From assembly GCA_948468225.1 (NCBI GenBank), contig CAOKHH010000007.1:1-57309 (forward strand): a DNA stretch of 57,309 bases, written 5' to 3'. The position numbers and the translations under genes are program-made. Positions 9,239 through 18,109 of this stretch are shown piece after piece. How positions within the stretch are numbered: position 1 is the stretch's first letter; each line of letters starts with the position of its first letter. Under the pieces are notes generated by a model that was not told the DNA's origin, searched no databases, and saw only the letters and a program-made list of their open reading frames with translations. The DNA comes from an uncultured Clostridia bacterium (GTDB lineage Bacteria > Bacillota > Clostridia > TANB77 > CAG-508).

Positions 9239-9691
9239 ATGAAAATAACGCAAGAAATAGAAGAATATGATAATTTAAAAACAAAAGTATTAAAATATGT
9301 ATTGTATAAAAAGAGAACAGAACAAGAAGTTAGACAAAAATTTGCTGAAAATACTGGAAATATGTTAGAAGATGTTATAGAATATTTAAAACAAGAAAAA
9401 TATATAGATGATAACAACTATATAAAAAGAAGTGTAGATGAATATATTGCTTTAAAGAATTTATCAATAAAAGAATTAACATACAAACTATATACAAAAG
9501 GATTATCTAAAAATCTAATAGATGATTATGTTTGCAAAAATAAAGAAAAACTGTTAGAATATGAAATAAGATCTGCAACAAATATTATAAATAAAAAGAA
9601 TTCTACAATGGAAGAAATTGAATTAAAGCAATTTTTAATGAAAAAGGGCTATATGTTAGAAACAATAGATATAGCAATGGGCAATATATAG
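9239..9691 (+). CDS. recX: Regulatory protein RecX family
   Basis: RecX binds inside the RecA filament groove and limits its activity. The protein is 150 residues of helical three-helix repeats, with LKYVLYKKRTEQEVRQKF, VIEYLKQEKYIDDNNYIKR and IKELTYKLYTKGLSKNLIDD typical of the family. The ATG at 9239 is preferred because AGGGTGA stands nine bases upstream. An in-frame TTG ten codons earlier lies inside the dispersed repeat. The position directly after recA supports the call. The short length and low conservation are normal for RecX. Confidence 0.85.
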   Translation: MKITQEIEEYDNLKTKVLKYVLYKKRTEQEVRQKFAENTGNMLEDVIEYLKQEKYIDDNNYIKRSVDEYIALKNLSIKELTYKLYTKGLSKNLIDDYVCKNKEKLLEYEIRSATNIINKKNSTMEEIELKQFLMKKGYMLETIDIAMGNI

Positions 9692-9708
9692 AGTAAAGAG
9701 GAGAGAAT

Positions 9709-10509
9709 ATGGCAAACAATATATTAACATTAGAAACAAATAAATATGCTATAAAACTAGATAATTTTGAAGGACCACTAGATTTATTATGCCATTTAAT
9801 AGATAAAAATAAAATGGACATATATGATGTAAAAATTAGTGATATAGCAGATCAATATATACAATATATAAATGAATTAGAAAGTTACAATCTTGAAATT
9901 ACAAGTGAATTTTTAATTATGGCATCAACATTGCTTTATTTAAAGTCTAAAAGTTTATTACCTAAAACAACTGAAGATGAGGCAGAACTCACAGAAGAGG
10001 AATTGCTAGAAAGAATAATAGAATATAAAAAATATAAAGAAATATCAAAGAAATTTAAAGAAATGTATGAAATATACTCAAAAAGATTTTATAAATTACC
10101 AGACAAAATTGAATTGCCAAAACAAAAATTAGAAGTAGAATATAATAAAGAAATCCTCGCAGATTATTACAAGAACTTAGTAGAAAAAAATAAAAACAAA
10201 ATAAATAAAAATAAGGAAAATATAGAAAAAATAGCAGTTATAGAAAATGTTACTGTTGCAAGTAAGGTTAAAGATATATTTAGAGAGCTTATTAGAAAAC
10301 CAAGATTTGTATTTAATAAGCTATTTACTTTAAGTAAATGCAATAAGCAAGAAGTGGTAACTGCATTTTCTGGATTGCTAGAATTATCTAGAAGAAGTAA
10401 GGTTACGGCGACTCAGGAAGAGTTGTTTGGAGATATAATAGTGGAAAAAAGGAAAAGAAATCCGATAGAAAATGTAAACAAATCAATTGAAAATAATGAA
10501 ATTGAATAA
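9709..10509 (+). CDS. scpA: Segregation and condensation protein A
   Basis: Kleisin subunit of the SMC-ScpAB condensin-like complex, which compacts and segregates the chromosome. The protein has 266 residues. The N-terminal kleisin signature YAIKLDNFEGPLDLLCHLID is at residues 13-32 and IADQYIQYI follows. A charged, lysine-rich linker covers residues about 150-185. The C-terminal winged helix includes VVTAFSGLLELSRRSKVTATQEELFGDI. The usual partner scpB is not downstream: the next gene is a DUF2953 protein 50 bases away. Confidence 0.95.
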   Translation: MANNILTLETNKYAIKLDNFEGPLDLLCHLIDKNKMDIYDVKISDIADQYIQYINELESYNLEITSEFLIMASTLLYLKSKSLLPKTTEDEAELTEEELLERIIEYKKYKEISKKFKEMYEIYSKRFYKLPDKIELPKQKLEVEYNKEILADYYKNLVEKNKNKINKNKENIEKIAVIENVTVASKVKDIFRELIRKPRFVFNKLFTLSKCNKQEVVTAFSGLLELSRRSKVTATQEELFGDIIVEKRKRNPIENVNKSIENNEIE

Positions 10510-10560
10510 TGTTTAAATAAGAATAAATTGGAAAAACTAATACTATATTGGAGGGTAAAT

Positions 10561-11205
10561 ATGGTATTAGTTTTTTGCTTTTTGTTTTTAATAGTGCTAT
10601 TTGTGTTAGTTGTTATACTATCTAATTTAAGGATATCTATAAATAAATTAGAATTATCTAATGAAATTGAAAAAACTCCAATAATTAAGAAATTTGAAAT
10701 GTCAATTAGTATATATATATTAAATAAAATTAAAATATTTAATAAAAATATAGATGAAAATTATTTAAAAAGTGAAAAAAATTCTAAAAAAATAGAACAT
10801 ATAAAAAATAAAATTTTAAGTGGTAAATCTATTAAAGAAAAAAAGAAAAGTGCAAAAACAGATATGGATATATTAAAAAGGTTAAATATAAATTTAAAAG
10901 AACTAAATTTAGAACTAAAATTAGGAACGGAAGATGTATTATTAACAACATTTTTAATAGCTATTATATCAATAGTAATTTCAATGGCATTAGGTAAAGT
11001 TATAAAAAGATATGATGAAAAGAAGTATAAGTATTTAATAATTCCAAATTATAACAATAAAAATTCATTAAAGATTATTTTAAACGGTATAATAGACATT
11101 AAATTGGTAAATATTATAAGTATATTATTAAAATTATTGTTTAGGAGTGATTATTTTGTTAAACGAACATCCAATAGAAGGTCTTATGTTAACAGCTATG
11201 AATAG
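10561..11205 (+). CDS. DUF2953-type membrane protein
   Basis: A 214-residue protein with an N-terminal hydrophobic segment (residues about 2-22) and a second hydrophobic stretch near residue 125, resembling the DUF2953 proteins encoded next to ytfJ in Clostridia. It is very rich in Lys, Ile and Asn. The ATG at 10561 has GGAGG seven bases upstream. A TTG eleven codons earlier has no ribosome site and was rejected. Its end overlaps the ytfJ start by 50 bases, which suggests translational coupling. The function is not known. The family assignment rests on context and general architecture more than on a motif. Confidence 0.65.
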   Translation: MVLVFCFLFLIVLFVLVVILSNLRISINKLELSNEIEKTPIIKKFEMSISIYILNKIKIFNKNIDENYLKSEKNSKKIEHIKNKILSGKSIKEKKKSAKTDMDILKRLNINLKELNLELKLGTEDVLLTTFLIAIISIVISMALGKVIKRYDEKKYKYLIIPNYNNKNSLKIILNGIIDIKLVNIISILLKLLFRSDYFVKRTSNRRSYVNSYE

Positions 11206-11605
11206 CATTAGAGAAATGATAGATGTAGATACTATTATAGGTGACCCAATTGAAGCAAGTAATGGGATAGTGATAATACCAATATCAAAAGTAAAATTTG
11301 GGTTTGCTGCTGGTGGAAGTGAATTTAAAGGGGAAACATTAGACGGATACACAAAAAGAGAAAATCAAGAAGAAATACAATATAGGTTGCCATTTGGTGG
11401 AGGAAGTGGAGCAGGAGTTAGTATAAGTCCAGTAGCATTTTTAATAGTTGGAGAAGATGGTGTAAAACTAATACCTGTAACACATTCATCTGCATTAGAC
11501 AAACTTTTAGATTATGTACCAGATTTAATGGAAAGAATAAGCAAATTTATAAATAAGAAAACTGAAAAAAATGAAGATACGGATTATAATAAAGAATATG
11601 AATAA
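11156..11605 (+). CDS. ytfJ: Sporulation protein YtfJ/GerW family
   Basis: A 149-residue GerW-family protein, needed in Bacillus for L-alanine germination and found in the spore. The N-terminus NEHPIEGLMLTAMNSIREMI, then IIGDPIEASNGIVIIPISKV and the glycine-rich PFGGGSGAGVSISPVAFLIV, are family hallmarks. The start is most likely TTG at 11156, because TAGGAG ends nine bases upstream and the residues after it match the family's first residues. A GTG at 11147 would overlap the ribosome site. The gene starts inside the end of the DUF2953 gene. Confidence 0.92.
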   Translation: MLNEHPIEGLMLTAMNSIREMIDVDTIIGDPIEASNGIVIIPISKVKFGFAAGGSEFKGETLDGYTKRENQEEIQYRLPFGGGSGAGVSISPVAFLIVGEDGVKLIPVTHSSALDKLLDYVPDLMERISKFINKKTEKNEDTDYNKEYE

Positions 11606-11613
11606 GGAACACC

Positions 11614-11637
11614 GTAGGGACGACCATTGGTCGTCCG
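11614..11637 (+). repeat. GTAGGGGC-family repeat, copy 6
   Basis: GTAGGGACGACCATTGGTCG then TCCG, nine bases after the ytfJ stop codon. Confidence 0.85.
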
Positions 11638-11664
11638 TGTTTTTTAATCAATAAATATATACAT

Positions 11665-11692
11665 TTGAGGAATTTTATGGTATACTTATTAT
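11665..11692 (+). promoter_or_regulatory. Candidate promoter for ftsY
   Basis: TTGAGG, 16-base spacer, TATTAT, 27 bases upstream of the ftsY ATG. An overlapping TATACT at 11681 is an alternative -10. Confidence 0.45.
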
Positions 11693-11719
11693 ATTGTGAA
11701 AAAATATATGAGGTGACTT

Positions 11720-12626
11720 ATGGGATTTTTTGAAAAACTAAAGAATGGTTTAGGAAAAACTAGGGATTCATTCAGTGAAAAAATGAACAATGTATTTAGC
11801 AATTTTAGAAAAGTGGACGAAGATTTATTAGAAGAATTAGAAGAAATATTGATAATGTCAGATATTGGTGCCCAAACATCAACTAAAATAATAACAAGCT
11901 TAAGAGAAAGAATAAAGAAAGAAAAAATTACAGAGCAAGAAGATGTTAAAAAGACTTTAAAAGAAGAAATGGTGAAAATACTAGAAGAGCAAAAAAAAGA
12001 AATGAAGTTAAATACAAAACCATCTGTAATCCTTGTTGTAGGAGTTAATGGAGTAGGAAAAACAACATCAATAGGGAAAATTGCAAACAGACTAAAAAAA
12101 GATGGAAAAAAAGTAGTTATAGCTGCTGCAGATACTTTTAGAGCAGCAGCAGTTGAGCAACTAGAAATATGGTCTAAAAGAGCACGGAGCAACGATTGTT
12201 AAAAAAGAAGAAGGTTCAGATCCAGCATCTGTAATTTTTGATGCGATAAAGGAAACAAAACAAACTAATGCAGATGTGTTAATTTGTGATACAGCAGGAA
12301 GATTACACAATAAAAAATATTTAATGGATGAATTATTAAAAATAAAAAAAGTAATAGATAGAGAACTTCCAGATTGCGCTAAAGAGATTTTAATAGTGTT
12401 AGATGCAACAACAGGACAAAATGCAATTTCGCAAGTGAAAGCATTTAAAGAAACTGTAGATTTAACTGGAATTGTTCTTACTAAATTAGATGGAACGGCG
12501 AAAGGTGGAGTTGTTTTAGGAATTGTTTCAGAAAATAATATACCTGTTAAATTTATAGGTGTTGGAGAACAAATTGATGATATGGAAATATTTAATTCAG
12601 AAGAATTTGTTAACGCAATAATATAG
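11720..12626 (+). CDS. ftsY: Signal recognition particle receptor FtsY, with +1 shift at an in-frame CGG
   Basis: SRP-receptor GTPase that delivers ribosomes to the Sec translocon; normally essential. Frame 0 encodes 160 residues, with the NG domain start, G1 GVNGVGKTT, and [18 protein letters not shown]. It then meets CGG (12185-12187) and stops five codons later. Skipping the C at 12185 restores [18 protein letters not shown], then G3 DTAGR and G4 [10 protein letters not shown], giving 301 residues in total, which is normal. The rest of the gene shows no decay. Either the C is skipped by programmed or four-base decoding, or there is a sequencing error or a fresh mutation. Two other genes in this window share exactly the same lesion, which favours recoding. 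Confidence 0.93.
12185..12188 (+). other. CGG +1 recoding site in ftsY (CGGA read as Gly)
   Basis: Context AAA AGA GCA CGG AGC. Omitting the C gives GCA GGA GCA ACG, that is Ala-Gly-Ala-Thr. The Gly aligns with the conserved Gly after Arg in Bacillus FtsY (RTG). The frame-0 stop is TAA at 12200. Confidence 0.75.
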
Positions 12627-12637
12627 GAGGAAAGGAA

Positions 12638-15398
12638 ATGCAAGTAGAAACACAAAAAGTAGAGAAACAAAAGAAAAGCAAAAAAAGAATGTTGTTAGTT
12701 TTAGCATTTTTGATTATATATATACTATATTGCTACATATCTTTTAGAGGACAATATTTAGCAGTTCTAGAAATCGGAGAACAATATACAGATGTGTTTG
12801 CAAGAAATATATATTATAAAGCAATTTGTAGTTTAATAAATTTTGCAGTTATATTTTTTAGTTTCTATATAGCAGCAAAAATAACAAAAAAAGGTTTAAA
12901 GAAGTTTTTTGATGAAGAAAAGAAAGCTTTACCTAAATTACCAAACAAATCTATAGCCTTCATTGTAAGTATAATTACAACAATGTTTATTTCAGATATA
13001 TTAACTAAAAAAGTAATGCTTGTACTAAATTGCGGATGGTTTGGGGAAACAGACCCAATATTCAATTTAGATATAGGATATTATATGTTTCAAAAACCTT
13101 TTATAGAGTTTGTATTGATTTATATAATAGTTCTAATAGTAGCAATTACAATCTACATAGCAGTATATTATATAGTAACATTTAATAAATATTTTTCAGA
13201 AGGAATAAATCCTGAAACATTAAAGAAAAGTACTCTTATAAAACAATTGATGGTAAACATAATGATGGTTGCAATTGCAATATCTGGTTTAGTGCTTGTA
13301 AAAACACAAGACATACTTTATGGAAGTATATTAGATTTAGCAAATAGCGAAAAGACAACCCTTCTAGGAGCGGGATTTTCAGAGGTTACAATAAAATTAT
13401 GGGGTTATAGAATACTTGCAGTTTTAATAATAATTTGCGTATTTTTTGCAATTAGATTTTTCAAGAAATCTCAAACTAAAAAACTTGTAATAGCACTGTT
13501 TGTAATACCAATATATTTAATAATTATGTTTGTTATAATTATTGCATTTGATTTATTATATGTTAATCAAAACAAATTAGATAAACAAAAAGATTATATA
13601 TCTTATAATTTAACGAATACAAAGAAAGCATATGGAATTGATTTACAAGAGATTGAATTGGATAAAGGCGATACAATAACTAAAAATGAAATTGAAGATT
13701 ATAGAAAAGTATTAAGTAATGTAAACTTAATAACAAAAGATGCAACATTAGAAAATTTACAAATGAATCAAACTAATTTAGGCTATTATAATTATAAAAA
13801 TTCAAAAATAGGTTTATATGATATTGGCGAAAAGTCAACATTGGTTTATGTAACACCAAGAGAGATAGTTAGCAATGCTACTGGTAGAACATACAATAGT
13901 AAAACATATGAATATACACATCGGTTATGGAGCGGTTATTACATCAGCAGTTTCTACTGGTGAATTAGGAGATATAAATTATATACAAAAGGAATTTGAT
14001 TCATCAGATGAACAAATAAAAATAAATCAACCTAGAATATATTTTGGAATGTCAACAGATGAAATGGTTGTAACAAATGCGAAAAATACTTTAGAGTACG
14101 ATTACCCTACAACAAATACAACTAACACAGAAAATGCCTATGATGGTAAGGCTGGGTTAAAACTTAATTTTTGGGATAGGTTGATTTTAGGAATATCAGA
14201 AGGAAATTTAAAATTATCTTTTTCAACAAATGTAACAAGCGATAGTAAGATTTTAATAAATAGAAATATATTAAATCGTGTAAAAACAATAATGCCAAGT
14301 TTAATGTATGATACAAATCCATATATGGTAATTACAGAGGATGGAAGACTTGTATGGGTAATTGATGCATACACAACTTCAAATAATTATCCATATTCTC
14401 AAGAAACTATAATAGAGGTGGATGGATTTAAACGCAGAATAAATTATATAAGAAATTCTATAAAAGTATTGGTTGATGCTTATGATGGAACAGTTAAATT
14501 TTATTTAACTGACAAGACAGATCCAATTGCAATGTCGTACAATAATATGTATCCAACATTATTTGTTGAAGAAGAAATTCCTGAAGATATTTCTGAACAT
14601 ATAGTTTATTCAGAATATTTATACAACATTCAAGCAAGAATGATATCTTTATATCATGATGTACAAACCGAAGTGTTATATAGAACAGATGATGTGTGGG
14701 CGATTGCAAATCAAAGTTTATCTAATTCACAAAATAATACAGCTAATACAATAAAGCCATATTATACAGTGGTAAAAACGCTAGATTCAGACAGAGCCAA
14801 ACTAGGATTAGTTGTTCCATATACTCAAAGTGGAAAGCAAAGCATAGTATCGTATTTAGTAGGAACTTATAATCATCATACAAAGGCAAAATTAACTTTA
14901 TATAAATATAAAGAAGGAAGCAATGTATTAGGACCAAATCAATTAGATACACAAATAGAAGAAGATGAAAAGTTATCAAAGGAAATTGCATCTATAAATG
15001 TTACAGGAACAAGAATCACTAGAGATATGATAATTGTACCAATAGATAATACATTGTTATATGTAGAGCCAATTTACCAAGTGATGCTTAATGAAACACA
15101 AGAGCCAAGACTAAAAAAAGTAGTAGTGGCTTCTGGAACAAAATTGGCAATAGGCAATAACCTAGAAGAGGCTTTAACAAACCTTTTCTCACAGTATGCA
15201 ATAGAAATAGCGGTAGAAAATACAGAAACTGTACAAGATTTAGTAAAGGAAATAATAAAAGCAAACAATAATCTAAAAGAATCTAGTCAAAATAATGATT
15301 GGAAGTTAATAGGAAGAGATTTAGAAAAATTGCAAAGTTTAATAAATGAATTAGAAATAAAAGTAAACGAAGAAGAGACGATAAAACAAGAAGAGTAA
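12638..15398 (+). CDS. UPF0182 family large membrane protein, with +1 shift at an in-frame CGG
   Basis: A multi-pass protein of unknown function, common in Gram-positive bacteria and actinobacteria. About seven hydrophobic segments occupy the first ~310 residues, followed by a large extracytoplasmic domain. Frame 0 runs 441 residues, ending 14 codons after CGG at 13922. Skipping that C joins TYNSKTYEYTH to GYGAVITSAVSTGELG, recreating the family's YTHGYG motif. The rest continues with INQPRIYFG, GRLVWVIDAYTTSNNYPYSQ and YVEPIYQ. The total is 919 residues, normal for UPF0182. AGGAGG precedes the ATG, and the gene starts 11 bases after ftsY. Apart from the single C the gene is intact over 2.7 kb. 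Confidence 0.9.
13922..13925 (+). other. CGG +1 recoding site in the UPF0182 gene (CGGT read as Gly)
   Basis: Context TAT ACA CAT CGG TTA. Without the C the reading is CAT GGT TAT GGA GCG, that is His-Gly-Tyr-Gly-Ala, the family's conserved YTHGYG. The frame-0 stop is TGA at 13961. Confidence 0.75.
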
Positions 15399-15424
15399 AA
15401 ACAAAAGAATGTATATAAATAGAA

Positions 15425-15456
15425 AAATCATCCAAACTAAAATTGGGTGATTTTTT
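15425..15456 (+). terminator. Hairpin with T-run abutting the next start codon
   Basis: AAATCATCCAA (15425-15435) pairs with TTGGGTGATTT (15443-15453), one G-U, followed by T's that touch the ATG at 15457. The only plausible ribosome site for the next gene (GGGTGA) is inside the 3' arm, so the hairpin could both end transcription and mask translation. Confidence 0.6.
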
Positions 15457-15732
15457 ATGTTAAAAGACTTGAAGAATAAAATTGATAAAATAAGTGAGAG
15501 TTTAGAAAAATCAAATATTGTGGAGATAACGTATATACTTGGAAATAAAAAGGAAATATTAAAAAGAAACTTAATAGCAGGGATTGCAAGAGGGGTTGGA
15601 ATAGGAATAGGTGTTACCCTGATAACAGCAATACTTATATATATATTACAAAAAATAATATTGCTAAATATACCAATTATTGGAGATTATGTTTCTGATA
15701 TTGTTCAAATAGTTGAGAAAAAAACAATGTAG
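15457..15732 (+). CDS. DUF5665-type small membrane protein
   Basis: A 91-residue protein: an N-terminal amphipathic part (LKNKIDKISESLEKSNIVE), the motif GIARGVGIGIGVTLITAILI, and one hydrophobic region at about residues 48-78, matching the DUF5665 family. The function is unknown. The stop codon TAG lies within a dispersed repeat (15729-15754), so insertion of that repeat may have set or replaced the original C-terminus. Expression may be limited by the upstream hairpin. Confidence 0.75.
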   Translation: MLKDLKNKIDKISESLEKSNIVEITYILGNKKEILKRNLIAGIARGVGIGIGVTLITAILIYILQKIILLNIPIIGDYVSDIVQIVEKKTM

Positions 15733-15754
15733 GGGGCGGCCCTGTGTCGCCCCG
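15729..15754 (+). repeat. GTAGGGGC-family repeat, copy 7 (supplies a stop codon)
   Basis: GTAGGGGGCGGCCCTGTGTC then GCCCCG. The TAG of its GTAGGG start is the stop codon of the DUF5665 gene. Confidence 0.85.
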
Positions 15755-15829
15755 TTTGTTCCGAAAAAACATTGAATAGTGTTTACAAAACATACGTAAT
15801 GATATAAAATAACAATATAATAAAATGTT

Positions 15830-15856
15830 GTAGGGGTCGGCGTTCTCGACGACCCG
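15830..15856 (+). repeat. GTAGGGGC-family repeat, copy 8
   Basis: GTAGGGGTCGGCGTTCTCGA then CGACCCG, followed by GCTTCGAAG, a tail also seen near copies at 21159 and 53504. Confidence 0.75.
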
Positions 15857-15895
15857 TAGCTTCGAAGAATTATCTAGAAAAAAGGAGGTACATTT

Positions 15896-16978
15896 ATGAA
15901 AAAGGTAATTACAGCAATAGTACTAATTGTAATATTAACGGGAATTGTAATACTTGTAAATCAAACAAAATCAACAGCACCACATGAAGAAAGCAATGAT
16001 AATACTGTTGAAAACTCAGAAAATAGTACAAACGAAGAAATAAATCAAAACAATAATGAACAGAATAAAGAAATCTCTAATACTCCAGTAGGTATTCACG
16101 GAAAACTAAGTGTAAAAGAAACGAATATAGTAGATAAAAATGGAGAAACAATGCAATTAAAAGGTGTAAGTACACATGGGTTACAATGGTTTCCTCAATA
16201 TGTAAGCAAAGACACATTTGAATTTATGCGTGATGAATGGGGAATAAATGTTGTAAGACTTGCAATGTACACAGATCCAAATGTTGGCTATACGAAAGAA
16301 TTACATAATAAAGTGAAGGAAGGAATAAATTATGCAACAGAGCTTGGATTATATGTTATAGTAGATTGGCATATCTTATCAGATGGTAATCCTAACACAT
16401 ATAAAACTCAGGCAATAGAGTTTTTCAAAGAGATTGCAAACGAATATAAAGATAACGAAAATATAATATATGAAATCTGTAATGAACCAAACGGAAATGT
16501 AACTTGGACTAAAGATATAAAACCTTACGCAGAAGATGTAATAAAAGAAATAAGAAAAATTGATAGTGATTCAATAATAATATGTGGAACTCCAACTTGG
16601 TCACAAGATGTAGATGTTGTAGCAAAAGATAGAATAGAAGGGTATGAAAATATAATGTATGCATTACATTTTTATGCAGCAACACATACAGATTGGATAA
16701 GAAATAAAGCACAACAAGCAATAGATAGCAAATTGCCAATATTTGTTTCAGAATTTAGCATATGTGATGCTTCAGGAAATGGAGCAATAGATTATGACCA
16801 AGCAGAAAAATGGATGAGTTTATTAAATGAAAATAATATAAGCTTTGTAATTTGGAATTTATCAAACAAACAAGAAACTTCATCAATAATATCATCAAGT
16901 TCTAATAAAACAGCAGATTGGTTAGAAGAAGAATTGTCAGAAACAGGAAAATGGTTTGTACAACAATTACAAAAATAA
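15896..16978 (+). CDS. Glycoside hydrolase family 5 (endoglucanase-like), secreted
   Basis: A retaining beta-glycanase of clan GH-A. Residues 1-20 form a signal peptide or anchor, then a ~50-residue Asn/Glu/Ser-rich linker. The catalytic domain starts near residue 66 (GKLSVKETNIVDKNGETMQL). YVIVDWHILSDGNPNTYK, the acid/base Glu in YEICNEPNG and the nucleophile Glu in IFVSEFSICDASGNGA are all present, so it should be active. LKGVSTHGLQWFP resembles cellulase family 5 subfamily 2. No carbohydrate-binding module is present. AGGAGG precedes the start. It is followed by glycosyltransferase genes, but beta-glucan degradation is its likely role and it need not belong to that locus. Confidence 0.92.
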   Translation: MKKVITAIVLIVILTGIVILVNQTKSTAPHEESNDNTVENSENSTNEEINQNNNEQNKEISNTPVGIHGKLSVKETNIVDKNGETMQLKGVSTHGLQWFPQYVSKDTFEFMRDEWGINVVRLAMYTDPNVGYTKELHNKVKEGINYATELGLYVIVDWHILSDGNPNTYKTQAIEFFKEIANEYKDNENIIYEICNEPNGNVTWTKDIKPYAEDVIKEIRKIDSDSIIICGTPTWSQDVDVVAKDRIEGYENIMYALHFYAATHTDWIRNKAQQAIDSKLPIFVSEFSICDASGNGAIDYDQAEKWMSLLNENNISFVIWNLSNKQETSSIISSSSNKTADWLEEELSETGKWFVQQLQK

Positions 16979-17018
16979 TGTATCACTGTGAAAAATTTGT
17001 GTTAATTCGTAAAAAAAC

Positions 17019-17042
17019 GTAGGGGCGAGCATTGCTCGTCCG
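17019..17042 (+). repeat. GTAGGGGC-family repeat, copy 9
   Basis: GTAGGGGCGAGCATTGCTCG then TCCG, 19 bases before the GT2 start at 17062; the commonest form of the family. Confidence 0.9.
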
Positions 17043-17061
17043 TTCAAAAAGGGGAAAATAT

Positions 17062-18012
17062 ATGAAAAAAATATCTGTAATAATACCAATGTATTATGAA
17101 GAAGCGGTTGCTGAAGAATGTTATAATAGAGTATCAACAGTTTTAAAAAATATAGAAAATTATGAATATGAAATTGTATTTATAAATGATGGAAGCAAAG
17201 ATAAAACATTAGAGATATTAGAAAACATTTCTAAAAAAGATTCGAATGTAAAAATAATATCATTTTCAAGAAACTTTGGACATCAAGCAGCAGTAACTGC
17301 AGGGATAAAATATGTAACAGGAGATGCAGTAGTTATAATAGATGCAGATTTACAGGATCCACCAGAACTAATACCAGAAATGTTAAAATTATGGGAACAG
17401 GGAAATGAAGTAATATATGGAAAAAGAAAAACTAGAGTTGGCGAATCTAAATTTAAACTTTTAACAGCAAAAATGTTTTATAAAACATTAAATGCATTAT
17501 CAGATGTAGAAATACCAAAAGATACAGGAGACTTTAGATTAGTAGACAAAAAGGTTATAGATGTTGTAAATTCAATGCCAGAGCACAATAAGTTTTTAAG
17601 AGGATTATTTAGCTGGGTAGGATTTAAACAAACAGCATATGAATATGAACGAAAGGAAAGATTTGCAGGTAAAACAAAATACCCTTTAAAGAAAATGCTA
17701 AAACTTGCAGCAGATGGAATAATAAGTTTTTCGACTAAACCTTTAAAACTTGTTGGAGGCCTTGGAATAATATCAATAATTGTATCACTTTTAATACTAA
17801 TATATTCTTTAATTTCATATATATTTCAATTAAACAATTTGACAGCAGGTTGGACATCTATAATGGTTGCAATAACACTGTTTAGTGGGGTACAATTATT
17901 ATCAATATGGATAATGTCTGAATATATTGCAAGAATATATGATGAAACAAAAAATAGACCACAATACATAATAGACAAAAAGATAAATATAGGCGATGAA
18001 AAAAATTCATAA
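17062..18012 (+). CDS. GT2 glycosyltransferase, dolichol/undecaprenyl-phosphate type (GtrB/DPM1-like)
   Basis: Transfers a sugar from a nucleotide donor to polyprenyl phosphate on the cytoplasmic face. The GT-A domain has SVIIPMYYEEAVAEE at the N-terminus, VFINDGSKD, NFGHQAAVTAG, and the metal-binding DADLQDPPELIPEM. RGLFSWVGFKQ and ERFAGKTKYPLKKMLKLA follow. Two transmembrane helices (about residues 230-295) end the protein, as in GtrB. The ATG at 17062 has GGGGAAA upstream. It is at the head of the polysaccharide locus but separated from it by a promoter at 18028. A GtrA-like domain is found in the fusion protein at 33522. Confidence 0.92.
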   Translation: MKKISVIIPMYYEEAVAEECYNRVSTVLKNIENYEYEIVFINDGSKDKTLEILENISKKDSNVKIISFSRNFGHQAAVTAGIKYVTGDAVVIIDADLQDPPELIPEMLKLWEQGNEVIYGKRKTRVGESKFKLLTAKMFYKTLNALSDVEIPKDTGDFRLVDKKVIDVVNSMPEHNKFLRGLFSWVGFKQTAYEYERKERFAGKTKYPLKKMLKLAADGIISFSTKPLKLVGGLGIISIIVSLLILIYSLISYIFQLNNLTAGWTSIMVAITLFSGVQLLSIWIMSEYIARIYDETKNRPQYIIDKKINIGDEKNS

Positions 18013-18027
18013 ATATACGAAAAAATG

Positions 18028-18056
18028 TTGAAAAATGCCATGCTTTTATATATAAT
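18028..18056 (+). promoter_or_regulatory. Promoter of the polysaccharide locus
   Basis: TTGAAA, 17-base spacer, perfect TATAAT, 54 bases upstream of the dehydratase gene. Confidence 0.65.
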
Positions 18057-18109
18057 AATAAAAGTATAATTTTCAATATTAAAATTATTATAATTATGGA
18101 GATGTAGAA

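Noticed and set aside
12170..12200. Classical +1 slippage heptamer as in prfB
   Set aside because: No Shine-Dalgarno-like stimulator or slippery repeat is shared by the three sites, and P-site tRNAs for GCA, CAT and TTG would not re-pair in the +1 frame.
11720..15398. ftsY and UPF0182 as ordinary pseudogenes
   Set aside because: Each has just one extra base and otherwise full conservation; ftsY is essential; a third gene has the same CGG lesion.
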